A stretch of DNA of 64,000 bases from Thermobifida halotolerans (GTDB taxonomy: Bacteria > Actinomycetota > Actinomycetes > Streptosporangiales > Streptosporangiaceae): contig NZ_CP063196.1 of NCBI RefSeq assembly GCF_003574835.2, forward strand, positions 434,001-498,000, in the 5' to 3' direction. The translations under genes were made by a program, and so were the position numbers. Below, one piece after another: positions 1 through 7,869 of this stretch; position 1 is the first letter of the stretch; each line of letters begins with the position of its first letter. The notes beneath the pieces were generated by a model. That model was not told the origin of the DNA, did not search any database, and saw nothing but the letters and a program-made list of their open reading frames with translations.

Positions 1-2005
1 GATGGCCTGCAACTTCGGCTGGGACTGGGGCCCCACCCTGGTCACCTCGGGCATCTGGCGGCCGATCCGGGTGCACGCCTGGAACACCGCCCGCCTGGCC
101 CAGGTGGTGCCGCAGGTCACCGTGGCCACCGCGCACGACGGCAGCGCGGAGGGCCGGGTCCTGGTCCGCGTCGAGGTCGAGCGCACCGAGGCCGGTGAGG
201 ACGCCGAACTGACCCTGCGCGCCGAGATCGCCGGCCAGGTCGGCGCGGTCGTGCTGCCGCCCGGCGTGTGCCGCACCGAAGTCGAGGTGACCGTCGCCGA
301 CCCCCGGCTGTGGTGGCCGCGCGGCTACGGCGACCAGCCGCTGTACGACCTGCGGGTCACGCTCGGCTCCGACGGCGCCGAACTGGACTCCTGGCAGCGC
401 CGGGTCGGCTTCCGCACCGTCGAACTGGACACCGGCGTGGACGAGGGCGGACGCCGCTTCACCATCGTCGTCAACGGCGTCCCCGTGCTGGTCAAGGGAG
501 CCAACTGGATTCCCGACGACTGCTTCGTCACCCGGGTGGGACGCGACCGCTACGCCGAGCGCATCGACCAGGCGATCGCGGCGAACATGAACCTGCTGCG
601 GATCTGGGGCGGCGGCCGCTACGAGAGCGAGGAGTTCTACGAGCTCTGCGACGAGCGCGGGGTCCTCGTCTGGCAGGACTTCCTCTTCGCCTGCGCGGCC
701 TACCCCGAGGAGTCGCCGCTGGCCGAGGAGGTCGAGGCCGAGGCGCGCGAGGCGGTGGTCCGGCTCGCCCCCTATCCCAGCCTGGTGCTGTGGAACGGCA
801 ACAACGAGAACATCTGGGGCTTTTGGGACTGGGACTGGCAGGAGCCGCTGGCCGGCCGCAGCTGGGGCGAGGGCTACTACCTGGACCTGCTGCCGCGCAT
901 CGTCGCCGAGATCGACCCCACCCGCCCCTACTGGCCGGGCAGCCCCTACTCCGGCTCGCCGGACGTCCACCCCAACGACCCCCGGCACGCCAACGTGCAC
1001 ATCTGGGACGTGTGGAACGAGGTGGACTACACCGTCTACCGCGACTACCGGCCCCGCTTCGTCTCCGAGTTCGGTTTCCAGGCCCCGCCCGCCTACGCCA
1101 CGCTGCGCGCGGCCCTGCCCGGGGAGGAGCTGCGGCCGGACTCCCCCGGCATGCTGCACCACCAGAAGGCCATCGACGGCAACGGCAAGCTCGCCCGCGG
1201 CCTCGCACCGCACTTCGGCGACGCCGCCGACTTCGACGACTGGCACTACCTGACCCAGGTCAACCAGGCCAGGGCGATCACCCTGGGCATCGAGCACTTC
1301 CGCGCCCAGTGGCCCGACTGCACCGGAAGCATCGTCTGGCAGCTCAACGACTGCTGGCCGGTCACCTCGTGGGCGGCGGTGGACGGCGACGGCCGCCGCA
1401 AGCCCCTGTGGTACGCGCTCCGCGCGGTCTACGCCGACCGGCTGGCCACCGTGCAGCCCGACGGGGACGGCCTGGTCCTGGTGTTGGCCAACGACACCGG
1501 CCGGGAGTGGTCGGCCACCGCGCGCCTGGCCCGGCGCGCCCTCGACGGCACGGTGCTGGCCTCGACCGAGACGCCCTTCACCGTGCCCGCCCGCGGCGCG
1601 GTCAGGGTGCCGCTGCCCGAGGACGTGGCACGCGCCGGCGACGCCGCCGAGGAGCTGGTCACCGCCGACACCGGGGCGCGCAGGGCGTACTGGTTCTTCG
1701 CGGAGGACCGCGACATCGCCTACCCCAAGCCCGAGTACGACGTCCGCGTCACGCCCAGCGGCGACGACCTGCGCGTGACCGTGACGGCGCAGAGCCTGCT
1801 GCGTGATCTCACGCTGTTCGCCGACCGCCTCGACCCGGGGGCCGAGGCGGACGACATGCTGGTCACCCTGCTCCCCGGGGAGTCGCACACCTTCACGGTG
1901 CGCGGAGGAGCCCACCTCGACCCACAACTCGTGGTGGAACCGCCCGTGCTGCGCACCGTCAACGATGCGCTGCGCTCCGCCGAGCAGGACGGCGTTCCGG
2001 CCTGA
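1..2005 (+). CDS. Glycoside hydrolase family 2 beta-mannosidase, 5' end outside the window
   Basis: Hydrolyses terminal beta-mannosyl residues of manno-oligosaccharides, probably in the cytoplasm. The reading frame is open from base 2 and gives 667 residues. Family members are usually about 820-850 residues, so roughly the first 150-180 lie upstream of the window. Visible GH2 marks are NFGWDWGP near the left edge, the acid/base motif WNGNNEN (Glu at visible residue 269) and the nucleophile region FVSEFGFQ (Glu at visible residue 356). A jelly-roll domain precedes the (beta/alpha)8 barrel, and a beta-sandwich follows from about visible residue 500. The first visible Met is internal to the domain and is not the true start. 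A strong hairpin at 2063-2099 follows the stop. The fit with a plant-wall degrader is inference. Confidence 0.9.
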   Translation, partial: MACNFGWDWGPTLVTSGIWRPIRVHAWNTARLAQVVPQVTVATAHDGSAEGRVLVRVEVERTEAGEDAELTLRAEIAGQVGAVVLPPGVCRTEVEVTVADPRLWWPRGYGDQPLYDLRVTLGSDGAELDSWQRRVGFRTVELDTGVDEGGRRFTIVVNGVPVLVKGANWIPDDCFVTRVGRDRYAERIDQAIAANMNLLRIWGGGRYESEEFYELCDERGVLVWQDFLFACAAYPEESPLAEEVEAEAREAVVRLAPYPSLVLWNGNNENIWGFWDWDWQEPLAGRSWGEGYYLDLLPRIVAEIDPTRPYWPGSPYSGSPDVHPNDPRHANVHIWDVWNEVDYTVYRDYRPRFVSEFGFQAPPAYATLRAALPGEELRPDSPGMLHHQKAIDGNGKLARGLAPHFGDAADFDDWHYLTQVNQARAITLGIEHFRAQWPDCTGSIVWQLNDCWPVTSWAAVDGDGRRKPLWYALRAVYADRLATVQPDGDGLVLVLANDTGREWSATARLARRALDGTVLASTETPFTVPARGAVRVPLPEDVARAGDAAEELVTADTGARRAYWFFAEDRDIAYPKPEYDVRVTPSGDDLRVTVTAQSLLRDLTLFADRLDPGAEADDMLVTLLPGESHTFTVRGGAHLDPQLVVEPPVLRTVNDALRSAEQDGVPA

Positions 2006-2062
2006 CCAGCGGCAGGCCGGTCTCGGAGGGGTGAGATAGCGGGCTTTCCGAGACCGGGTACA

Positions 2063-2099
2063 CGGCGGCACGTGGTGGGACAAGCGCCACGTGCCGCCG
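2063..2099 (+). terminator. Hairpin terminator after beta-mannosidase
   Basis: Two perfect 13-base arms, CGGCGGCACGTGG (2063-2075) and CCACGTGCCGCCG (2087-2099), are separated by 11 bases. It lies 58 bases after the stop codon and is followed by a short pyrimidine run. It probably ends the mannosidase transcript. Confidence 0.6.
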
Positions 2100-2133
2100 C
2101 CGTCTTGCCAGGAACCTCCTTCCCCGCCCACCA

Positions 2134-2158
2134 GTTGCCGAGAAGGCAACTTGTTGCC
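2134..2158 (+). promoter_or_regulatory. Triple GTTGCC/GGCAAC repeat upstream of the membrane protein gene
   Basis: GTTGCC (2134-2139), GGCAAC (2145-2150) and GTTGCC (2153-2158) form two overlapping inverted repeats with gaps of 5 and 2 bases. The element sits 40-64 bases upstream of the GTG at 2198, just before an A+T-richer stretch (CATATTGGGAAGAT). It could be an operator. No regulator is assigned. Confidence 0.35.
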
Positions 2159-2197
2159 ATATTGGGAAGATCTGACGTGGGGCGGAGGGGAGAACCG

Positions 2198-2683
2198 GTG
2201 GACGGCAACGGCTCTGTGGACACGCGGGAGGCACGGGCGGCGCTGGCCGACGCCGCGGCCGTCGGCGACCGGATGCGCGCCCACACCCGCGGATACGGCG
2301 TCTTCGCGCTGGTCCTGTCCGCGCTGTTTCCCACGGTGCTGCTGGCCGTCGCCTTCGTTCCGCTGGATCCGCGGCTCCTCGGCGTGGGCAGCGCGATCGC
2401 CGGAGCCCTCGCGGGGACCGGCAGCGCCGTCACCGCCGCACGACTCACCGCGGTCCCCCGCGGCTTCACCCCGCGCTACCTCACGGCCTTCCTGACCTCC
2501 TCCGGCCTGTACACGGCGGTGCTGGTCCTCGGAATAGTCGCCTTCCGCGACAGCGCGGCCTGGTGGATCGGCGGCGCCGCGCTCACCGCCGCCCCCCTGG
2601 TCGTGCTGGGAGGGACGATCCTGCGCGGCACCCGCCGCACGGCGGCGCCGGATCAGGACGCCGTCCGCACCATGTGGGCGTAG
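2198..2683 (+). CDS. Small integral membrane protein, function unknown
   Basis: A 161-residue protein with four predicted membrane segments, at about residues 34-54, 60-80, 98-118 and 122-142. It has a charged N-terminus and an Arg-rich C-terminal tail. I chose the GTG at 2198 because GGCGGAGGGGAG sits just before it. An in-frame ATG at 2072 lies inside the preceding terminator and has no ribosome binding site. I do not recognise the family. The 3' end overlaps the 3' end of the convergent sortase gene by 31 bases. Confidence 0.6.
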   Translation: MDGNGSVDTREARAALADAAAVGDRMRAHTRGYGVFALVLSALFPTVLLAVAFVPLDPRLLGVGSAIAGALAGTGSAVTAARLTAVPRGFTPRYLTAFLTSSGLYTAVLVLGIVAFRDSAAWWIGGAALTAAPLVVLGGTILRGTRRTAAPDQDAVRTMWA

Positions 2684-3234
2684 ACCACGGTGTTCGCCGA
2701 GTAGCGGCCGCTGGCGCGGTCGAACTCCCCGCCGCAGGTGATCAGGCGCAGTTCCGGGCGGTCCACGGGACCGTAGACCCGCTCGGTGGGGAAGTCCTCC
2801 TTGGCCACGCGCTCGACCCGTTCCACCACGAACACCGGCTGCGAACCGTCGGCGCGGCGGACGCGGACGGTGTCGCCGCGGCGCAGTTCCGCCAGGTCGG
2901 CGAAGACCGACGGTCCGGTCCGGGTGTCCAGGTGCCCGGTGATCACGGCGGGTCCCACCTCCCCCGGCGACACGCCCAGCGAGTACCAGCCCGCCAGGTT
3001 GTCCTCGTCCAGCGGCGGATCCTCCAGCGTGCCGTCGGGGTTCAGCCCCAACTCGACCAGGGGCGCGCTCACCCCGATCGCCTCGATCGTCAGGTGCACC
3101 GGGACCGAGCGCGCCAGCGCCTCGTCCCGGTCGACACCGCCGACTCCGCCGTCGGTCAGGGCGAACGCCACTCCCAGGGCCAGCGCCACCAGGGCGCCGG
3201 TACCGGTGCTTCTGCTGCGTCTTCTAGTCGACAT
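2653..3234 (-). CDS. Sortase (class E/F-like transpeptidase)
   Basis: Membrane-anchored cysteine transpeptidase that would attach a surface protein to the wall or to itself. The product is 193 residues with an N-terminal signal-anchor at about 11-27. The sortase triad is visible: His101 in TGHLD, Cys167 in LITCGG and Arg177 in SGRYSAN. The short length and TGHLD context fit the actinobacterial class E/F enzymes better than class A or B. The start codon overlaps the end of the upstream gene (3224-3784) by 11 bases, so the two are probably translationally coupled and that protein is the likely partner. The 3' end overlaps the convergent gene at 2198-2683. Confidence 0.85.
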   Translation of the reverse strand: MSTRRRSRSTGTGALVALALGVAFALTDGGVGGVDRDEALARSVPVHLTIEAIGVSAPLVELGLNPDGTLEDPPLDEDNLAGWYSLGVSPGEVGPAVITGHLDTRTGPSVFADLAELRRGDTVRVRRADGSQPVFVVERVERVAKEDFPTERVYGPVDRPELRLITCGGEFDRASGRYSANTVVYAHMVRTAS

Positions 3235-3784
3235 GGCGCACCACACATCGATAGGAGAGCAGGCCGGCGCCGGAGACCAGCAGCAGGCCGACCGCCAGCG
3301 CCGCCAGGGGCACGGCCGGGTCGGCCGGGCGGTGCAGGCCCCCGCCCCCGGTCTGCGGCGCGCCGCTCGGGGTGGGGGTCGGCGGCGGCACGGCGAGGCC
3401 CGACGAGGACGCCGGGGCGTCCTCCCGGTCGTTTCCGCCGTCCTTCCCGACCACGGTGACGCTGGAGTACAGCACCCGACTGGAGTCGGAGGCCCCGCAC
3501 TCCCCCCTGATCTGGTAGTCGCCGGGCTCCAGGCCCTCCTTGAGGACGATCCGCTCCTCGGAGTCGGCTCCGTCCAGCGTGACACGGAGGACGGTGGAGA
3601 ACGCGGGGGAGGTGTACTCCACCCACCGCGCCCCGCCGGAGCAGGACACCTGCACGATGATCGGGGAGCCCGGCTCCGCCTCCGGCGGAAACACCGTGAT
3701 GGCGCTGTCGGCCGTCGCGGTTCCGGCTCCCGCGACCAGCACCGCGGCCACGACCGCGATCCCGAACGCTGTCCGCACCCTCAT
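3224..3784 (-). CDS. Exported surface protein, probable sortase partner
   Basis: A 186-residue exported protein. Residues 1-26 form a signal peptide (MRVR, hydrophobic core, then TATADS). A single beta-rich domain with a likely disulphide pair (VSCSG, RGECG) follows. A Pro/Ser/Thr stretch leads to PQTGGGG, then a membrane segment at about 158-178 and a short charged tail. This order resembles a cell-wall sorting signal, but with PQTGG instead of LPXTG. GGGAGAA precedes the ATG at 3784. The gene is first in a two-gene operon with the sortase and overlaps it by 11 bases. The role is unknown. That it is a sortase substrate is inference from the overlap and the tail. Confidence 0.7.
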   Translation of the reverse strand: MRVRTAFGIAVVAAVLVAGAGTATADSAITVFPPEAEPGSPIIVQVSCSGGARWVEYTSPAFSTVLRVTLDGADSEERIVLKEGLEPGDYQIRGECGASDSSRVLYSSVTVVGKDGGNDREDAPASSSGLAVPPPTPTPSGAPQTGGGGLHRPADPAVPLAALAVGLLLVSGAGLLSYRCVVRHVD

Positions 3785-3920
3785 GCCGTTCTCCCTCACT
3801 CTGCGTGTCACTGATGCCACACAGGAAACATCGCAGAGACTCGGGGCGCGGTGACGTGCAAGAACGGCCGGTTGTGCTGTCTTTGCCCCGACAATGCCCG
3901 ATTTTCGCCGGGTGCGGCAT

Positions 3921-3964
3921 CTGACTTTCGGCGGTGTTCTGGTGGGGACACGCCGGACTAGCGT
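3921..3964 (+). promoter_or_regulatory. Leaderless promoter and candidate activator box of the two-component genes
   Basis: TAGCGT (3959-3964) lies seven bases before the ATG at 3972 with no ribosome binding site between, which indicates a leaderless transcript. CTGACTTTCGGC (3921-3932) sits just upstream of the expected -35. The same 12-mer occurs at 9695-9706 upstream of the ABC exporter operon. Confidence 0.5.
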
Positions 3965-3971
3965 CTGCTCC

Positions 3972-5342
3972 ATGAGGTTCTCGGCTGCGGCGCTGCGCCG
4001 CCTGCTCCGCGCGGTGGTGCGCCCGGTCCCCGACCGCTCCGCCCGGAGCGTGAAGATCACCGACGCACTGCTGATCATGGTGCTGGCGCCACTGATCGTC
4101 CTGGGAACGTCCTCCCTGTGGACGGCCGGCCCCCGCCCCCCGTGGCTCGCCGCCGAACTGGCGGCGATGCTGGCCGTCGTGGTCGGTGTCGTGCTGCTGG
4201 CCCGCCCCTGGCCGCTGGCCGCGCTCGTCGGCGCGTTCCTCACCCTGCTGTGGCAGGACTCCTTCTCGCTGCTGCTGATGGCCGTCGCCTACCTGGCGGG
4301 CCGCCGGATGGACGACCCGCGTCCGGCGCTGGCGCTGTTCGGCGTGGTCGCGGCGGTGGGCACGGCACGGATCGCGCTGACCACGTCGGCCGCCCCGGAG
4401 CACTGGATCAGCGGGGCGGTGACCCTCGCCTTCGGCACCGCGCTTCCGTGGGTGGTGGGCATGTACCGGCGGCAGCGCGTGGAGTTGGCCATGGCCGGAT
4501 GGGAGCTGGCCGAACGTCTGGAGCGGGAGCAGCGCATCATCGCCGAGCAGGCGCGGCTGCGGGAGAGGTCCCGCATCGCCCAGGACATGCACGACTCCCT
4601 CGGACACGAGCTGAGCCTGATCGCGCTGCGCGCGGGCGCGCTGGAGGTCGCCTCGGGCGTGGACGGGGCGGTCCGCTGCTCCGCGCGCGAACTCCGCGAG
4701 AACGCCGCGGCGGCCACCGAACGGCTCCGCGAGATCGTCGGGGTGCTGCGGGAGGACACCGAGTCGGTCGCCCTGGAGCCCGCCGATGAGGACGCGGCGG
4801 CGCTGGTCGACCGTGCCCGCGCCTCGGGACTGGAGGTGAGGCTGATCCGCCGGGGCGACCCCGCGCGGCTGTCGCCCATGGCGGACCGCGCCGTGCACCG
4901 GATCGTCCAGGAGGCGTTGACCAACGCCGCCAAGTACGCGCCCGAGGCGCCGGTCACCGTGCTGCTGGAGCACACCCCGGAGTTCACGTTCGTGCTGGTG
5001 GCCAACCCCGAACCACGCGGCGGCCCCGCCCCGGGGGTCGGCGGCGGGCGGCGCGGGCTGATCGGGCTGCACGAGCGCGTCCGACTGGTCGGCGGGGTGC
5101 TGCGGGCGGGGACCGGACACGCGGGCGGCTGGCGGGTCGAGGCGTGGCTGCCCGCGGGGCCGAGGAGGGTGCTCGGAACGGAGCGGCACTCCCCGGCCGG
5201 GCGGGAGGGGGAGGAGCCCAGCCGCACCCGGCGCGACTACCATCGGGCCCGGATCCGCACCCGCCGGGGACTGCTCGTGCTCGTCGCGCTGTCCGTGACG
5301 GGAACGGCTCTGTTCGTGCTGCTTGTCATGGCGGTCGCCTGA
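3972..5342 (+). CDS. NarL-type sensor histidine kinase
   Basis: Membrane sensor that phosphorylates the response regulator encoded next to it. The product is 456 residues. The N-terminal half has about five membrane segments (residues 35-180). A coiled linker leads to the HisKA_3 dimerisation box with phospho-acceptor His207 in MHDSLGHEL. The HATPase domain carries an N-box (EALTNAAKYAP) and a G-box (GGGRRGLIGLHER). An Arg-rich tail then ends in one more hydrophobic segment at about 433-453, which is unusual after a kinase domain. The ATG at 3972 appears to be leaderless. The regulator gene follows 64 bases downstream. Such pairs commonly control ABC exporters, and one lies 2.5 kb away. Confidence 0.9.
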   Translation: MRFSAAALRRLLRAVVRPVPDRSARSVKITDALLIMVLAPLIVLGTSSLWTAGPRPPWLAAELAAMLAVVVGVVLLARPWPLAALVGAFLTLLWQDSFSLLLMAVAYLAGRRMDDPRPALALFGVVAAVGTARIALTTSAAPEHWISGAVTLAFGTALPWVVGMYRRQRVELAMAGWELAERLEREQRIIAEQARLRERSRIAQDMHDSLGHELSLIALRAGALEVASGVDGAVRCSARELRENAAAATERLREIVGVLREDTESVALEPADEDAAALVDRARASGLEVRLIRRGDPARLSPMADRAVHRIVQEALTNAAKYAPEAPVTVLLEHTPEFTFVLVANPEPRGGPAPGVGGGRRGLIGLHERVRLVGGVLRAGTGHAGGWRVEAWLPAGPRRVLGTERHSPAGREGEEPSRTRRDYHRARIRTRRGLLVLVALSVTGTALFVLLVMAVA

Positions 5343-5406
5343 TGCGGTCGGCGACCCACCCGGGGGGCCGACCTCGGCCAGGCCGCCCCGGTGGAGGGGA
5401 GTCCCG

Positions 5407-6069
5407 GTGATCCGTGTGCTGTTGGCCGACGACGAGACGATGATCCGTGCGGGGGTGCGCGCCATCCTGGGCACGGACCCGCAGATCGAGGTGGTCGCCG
5501 AGGCCGCCGACGGGCACGAGGCCGTCGCGTTGACCCGGTCGCACCGGCCCGACGTGGCACTGCTGGACATCCGCATGCCCCGCATGGACGGCCTGGCCGC
5601 GGTCGCCGAGATCCACCGGGTCGTCCCGCGGACGGCGGTGGCCGTCCTCACCACCTTCGGCGAGGACGCCTACATCGCGCGGGCCCTGCGCGACGGCGCG
5701 GCCGGGTTCCTGCTCAAGTCGGGCGACCCCCACGAGCTGATCGCGGGGGTGCGCGCGCTCGCCGAAGGCGCCGCGTTCCTGTCCCCGCGGGTCGCCCAGC
5801 GGGTCATCACCGAGCTCAGCGGCGACCGGATGACGCGCACCACCGAGGCGCGCCGCCGCATCGAGCCCCTCACCGACCGGGAGCGCGAGGTCCTGTCGCT
5901 GGTCGGCGCGGGGCTGTCCAACGCCGAGATCGCCCGCCGCCTCCACCTCACCGAGGGCACCGTCAAGAGCTACGTCAGCACCATCCTGACCCGCCTGGGC
6001 GCCCGCAACCGGGTCCAGGCCGCGATCGTGGCCCACGAGGCGGGCCTGGTGACCGGAGAGCGGGCGTGA
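5407..6069 (+). CDS. LuxR/NarL-family response regulator
   Basis: DNA-binding partner of the preceding kinase. The product is 220 residues. The receiver domain (1-120) has the acidic pair DDE near residue 10, phospho-acceptor Asp54 in LLDIRMPRMDG, Thr in LTTFGED and Lys in LLKSGDP. The C-terminal LuxR helix-turn-helix (about 150-215) reads LTDREREVLSLVG, then NAEIARRLHLTEGTVKSYVS. The GTG at 5407 is preceded by GGAGGGGA at ideal spacing. It forms an operon with the kinase and is closed by the hairpin at 6116-6152. Confidence 0.92.
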   Translation: MIRVLLADDETMIRAGVRAILGTDPQIEVVAEAADGHEAVALTRSHRPDVALLDIRMPRMDGLAAVAEIHRVVPRTAVAVLTTFGEDAYIARALRDGAAGFLLKSGDPHELIAGVRALAEGAAFLSPRVAQRVITELSGDRMTRTTEARRRIEPLTDREREVLSLVGAGLSNAEIARRLHLTEGTVKSYVSTILTRLGARNRVQAAIVAHEAGLVTGERA

Positions 6070-6115
6070 CCGCGTGCGGGCGACCGGGGGGAGGATTCCT
6101 GACCGTGATCTTGTA

Positions 6116-6152
6116 CCCAGGGGCACATTCGACGCGCGAGTGTGCCCCTGGG
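6116..6152. terminator. Bidirectional terminator hairpin
   Basis: Perfect 12-base arms CCCAGGGGCACA (6116-6127) and TGTGCCCCTGGG (6141-6152). Pairing continues inward through one wobble and a TCG/CGA step. It lies between the response regulator and the convergent DUF397 gene and can serve both. Confidence 0.65.
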
Positions 6153-6168
6153 GTCACTGTGGAGGGGA

Positions 6169-6354
6169 CTACAGCAGGTCGTTTTTGAGGTTCGAGGGGA
6201 AGGCGGCCCACTCGGCGGGGGAGAAACCGAGGTGCCCGAGGTCGCGGTGCCGGGTGTCCCGCACCAGGACAGCACGGGGAGTCTCGGCGACCTCGACGCA
6301 GTTGGACTCACCAACCGAATAGGACGACTTTCGCCACCCCCTGGTTCTGATCAC
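6169..6354 (-). CDS. DUF397 small protein
   Basis: A 61-residue protein with the DUF397 signature: WRKSSYS near the start, then NCVEVA, VLVRDT and a final WAAF. In actinomycetes these small proteins are usually encoded beside an Xre-type DUF5753 (Scr1-like) regulator and are linked to developmental or toxin-antitoxin-like control. Here the GTG start overlaps the stop of the upstream reading frame (GTGA at 6354-6351) and is preceded by AAAGGAGG. Translation was therefore coupled to the DUF5753 gene, which is now a wreck (6351-6753). Whether this gene is still expressed is unclear. Confidence 0.8.
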   Translation of the reverse strand: MIRTRGWRKSSYSVGESNCVEVAETPRAVLVRDTRHRDLGHLGFSPAEWAAFPSNLKNDLL

Positions 6355-6753
6355 TTCAGTCCTCCTTTGGGGTTCTCCAGCAGTCGCCGTGACCCCTCGG
6401 CAGGAAGCGCGACCCCGAGGAGGTCCGCGAAGAGACTCGTGTGGACGGACAGGGCGTCAGGGTCTTCGACGGGGCCACCTGTCACACGGGTCTCCAACCA
6501 ATGGCAAGCAGGTGATCTATCTGGGCCGCCATGACCTGTCTGCCGCCAGTGGGACGGTGGAACACGCCTTCGTCGATGACTGCCACGTACCGGGGAGGCA
6601 GATCGGAGGTGAAGACAGCCTGCCGATCGATGCGGGTTGTGGCCAGCCCGTTCGGTTCCTCTTCGGTCATGGCCTTGTTGCTGACCGTGGACTGGGACAG
6701 CGGGACCATCGCGGCGAGCTGTGTTCGTGAAAGCCCGGCTTGGGTGCGCTTTC
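6351..6753 (-). pseudogene. Collapsed Xre-DUF5753 (Scr1-like) regulator
   Basis: Reading leftward from about 6753, three pieces of one regulator appear in the correct order. First is an HTH fragment (AGLSRTQLAAMVPLSQSTVS), open only back to a stop at 6756. It is joined directly to the middle of a DUF5753 domain (RYVAVIDEGVFHRPTGG, then VMAAQIDHLLAI), which ends at a stop at 6482. Shifted into another frame is the DUF5753 C-terminus (DALSVHTSLFADLLG, ending LLENPKGGLK), whose stop overlaps the DUF397 start. Intact members are about 270-290 residues. Here the start, the HTH-to-DUF5753 connection and a stretch before the C-terminus are missing. At least two internal deletions and one frame change are needed to explain this. 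Confidence 0.75.
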
Positions 6754-7028
6754 GTCAGACTTCGGCGCCGGACTTACGTGCAGCGCTACTGCGGTCTACC
6801 GGCATAAATCAATTTCTACCAGTTCCTATTAAGTCCGACCGGCTTTGATGGAAAATCAGCGCAGGAGGTGGTGATAGATGGCGCTACCAAGAGGGATAGT
6901 GTCACGGTCTCCATTAAGGGCATACCAACTTTGGTGGCTTCAGGAGTCAATAGGTCAGGTTGTCGGTGTGCCCTCAAACAAGCGGCCCTGACCGGTATAG
7001 CCGCACCGGATCAGGACCTGGCCCCCCT

Positions 7029-7223
7029 ACCTGACTGAGGTGTGGGTGTTCGGTTCTGCGGTGGGTGCGGGGCCGTTGTCGAGGGTGCGGGTGGGTGGGG
7101 CCGTGTCCGGTCACTGGCAGCCGGTGGTGTCCCGTTTCTGGGGGTTCTGTGGAATGCCTCGGCCTCACCGGGAGTGGCGGCGGAGCGTATCCACCGCGAA
7201 CCCGACACTCAAACCTCGATGGG
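7029..7223 (+). repeat. Dispersed intergenic repeat, copy A
   Basis: Two blocks recur elsewhere in the window. Positions 7029-7072 (beginning ACCTGACTGAGGTGTGGGTG) match 35805-35848 at 43 of 44 positions. Positions 7181-7223 (containing GTATCCACCGCG and CAAACCTCG) match 35880-35923 at roughly 80 %. A weaker relative of the second block lies at 43035-43078. The spacer between blocks is longer here (108 bases) than in copy B (31 bases). No function is known to me. Confidence 0.65.
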
Positions 7224-7317
7224 ATAGGCAGGTCAAGGACTTGATGAGCAAGACTGCTGCCCATCCCCTGCCTGAAATGCGGCGAACATCCCGTGCCTGG
7301 CCCTATGTGCTGTGTTC

Positions 7318-7335
7318 CGGAAAGGCGGTGTTTCG
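7318..7335 (+). repeat. Short hairpin repeat, copy 1
   Basis: CGGAAAGGCGGTGTTTCG matches 52627-52644 at 17 of 18 positions. Each copy can fold on itself (CGGAAA against TTTCG). The preceding 30 bases are also loosely similar between the two sites. Confidence 0.4.
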
Positions 7336-7530
7336 GTGACCGTCGCCTTCACCTCCTTCCCTGGTGTTCCGGGCAGTACCGTCGTCCTGCACGCCCCCGC
7401 CCGGGCCGTCGCCGACGCCCTCGCCTCCGCCGAGGAACCCGACACCACCCCGTCTGGCCCCCGCCCCGCTGAACAGGAGCCCGGGAGTCCCGGTGGTGGC
7501 CGGTGCGCTTTCAACGAATCCCCCTGTGAA

Positions 7531-7606
7531 GGCGCAGGAGTGGGGCGGCGCCCCGGCTGGCTTTTCCGTTGGTGGAGGCGCCCCGGCGGCGCCCCACTCC
7601 TGCGCC
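7531..7606. repeat. Long-armed inverted repeat
   Basis: Perfect 16-base arms GGCGCAGGAGTGGGGC (7531-7546) and GCCCCACTCCTGCGCC (7591-7606) enclose 44 bases, in which GGCGCCCCGGC occurs twice as a direct repeat. It may be a terminator or the end of a lost element. Confidence 0.5.
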
Positions 7607-7835
7607 GACCCGGGACGGGCCACGCCGGACCGTCCTCGGGAATGCCCTTGTGTCCTCGACTCCCGAGGGTGCTGCGCCCCCAGGCCCGTGGGGGAGATCC
7701 CAGCTTCCCCGGCTCCGAGGGGTGGGGTTCCAGCCCTCCTCAGCTCCGAGGGGGTCTTGTGGCACCGGCCCCGTGGGGGTGGGCGAGGAGCGTTGCAGGA
7801 GAGGCCCGCCGAAGGGGGTGGGCTGGCGCTGGAGT

Positions 7836-7869
7836 GCTGTTTCCCCGGTTCCGGAACCGGGGAAACAGC
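7836..7869. terminator. 34-base perfect palindrome after the ABC permease gene
   Basis: Positions 7836-7852 are the exact reverse complement of 7853-7869, with no loop. The centre is GGTTCCGGAACC and the outer part GCTGTTTCCCC. It begins 20 bases beyond the stop of the leftward ABC permease gene. A terminator is the simplest reading, and a dimeric protein site is possible. Confidence 0.5.

Noticed and set aside
3156-5654. 832-codon minus-strand open frame
   Set aside because: It lies opposite the clear kinase gene, has low-complexity Arg/Gly/Pro composition and no domain motif. It is a high-G+C shadow.
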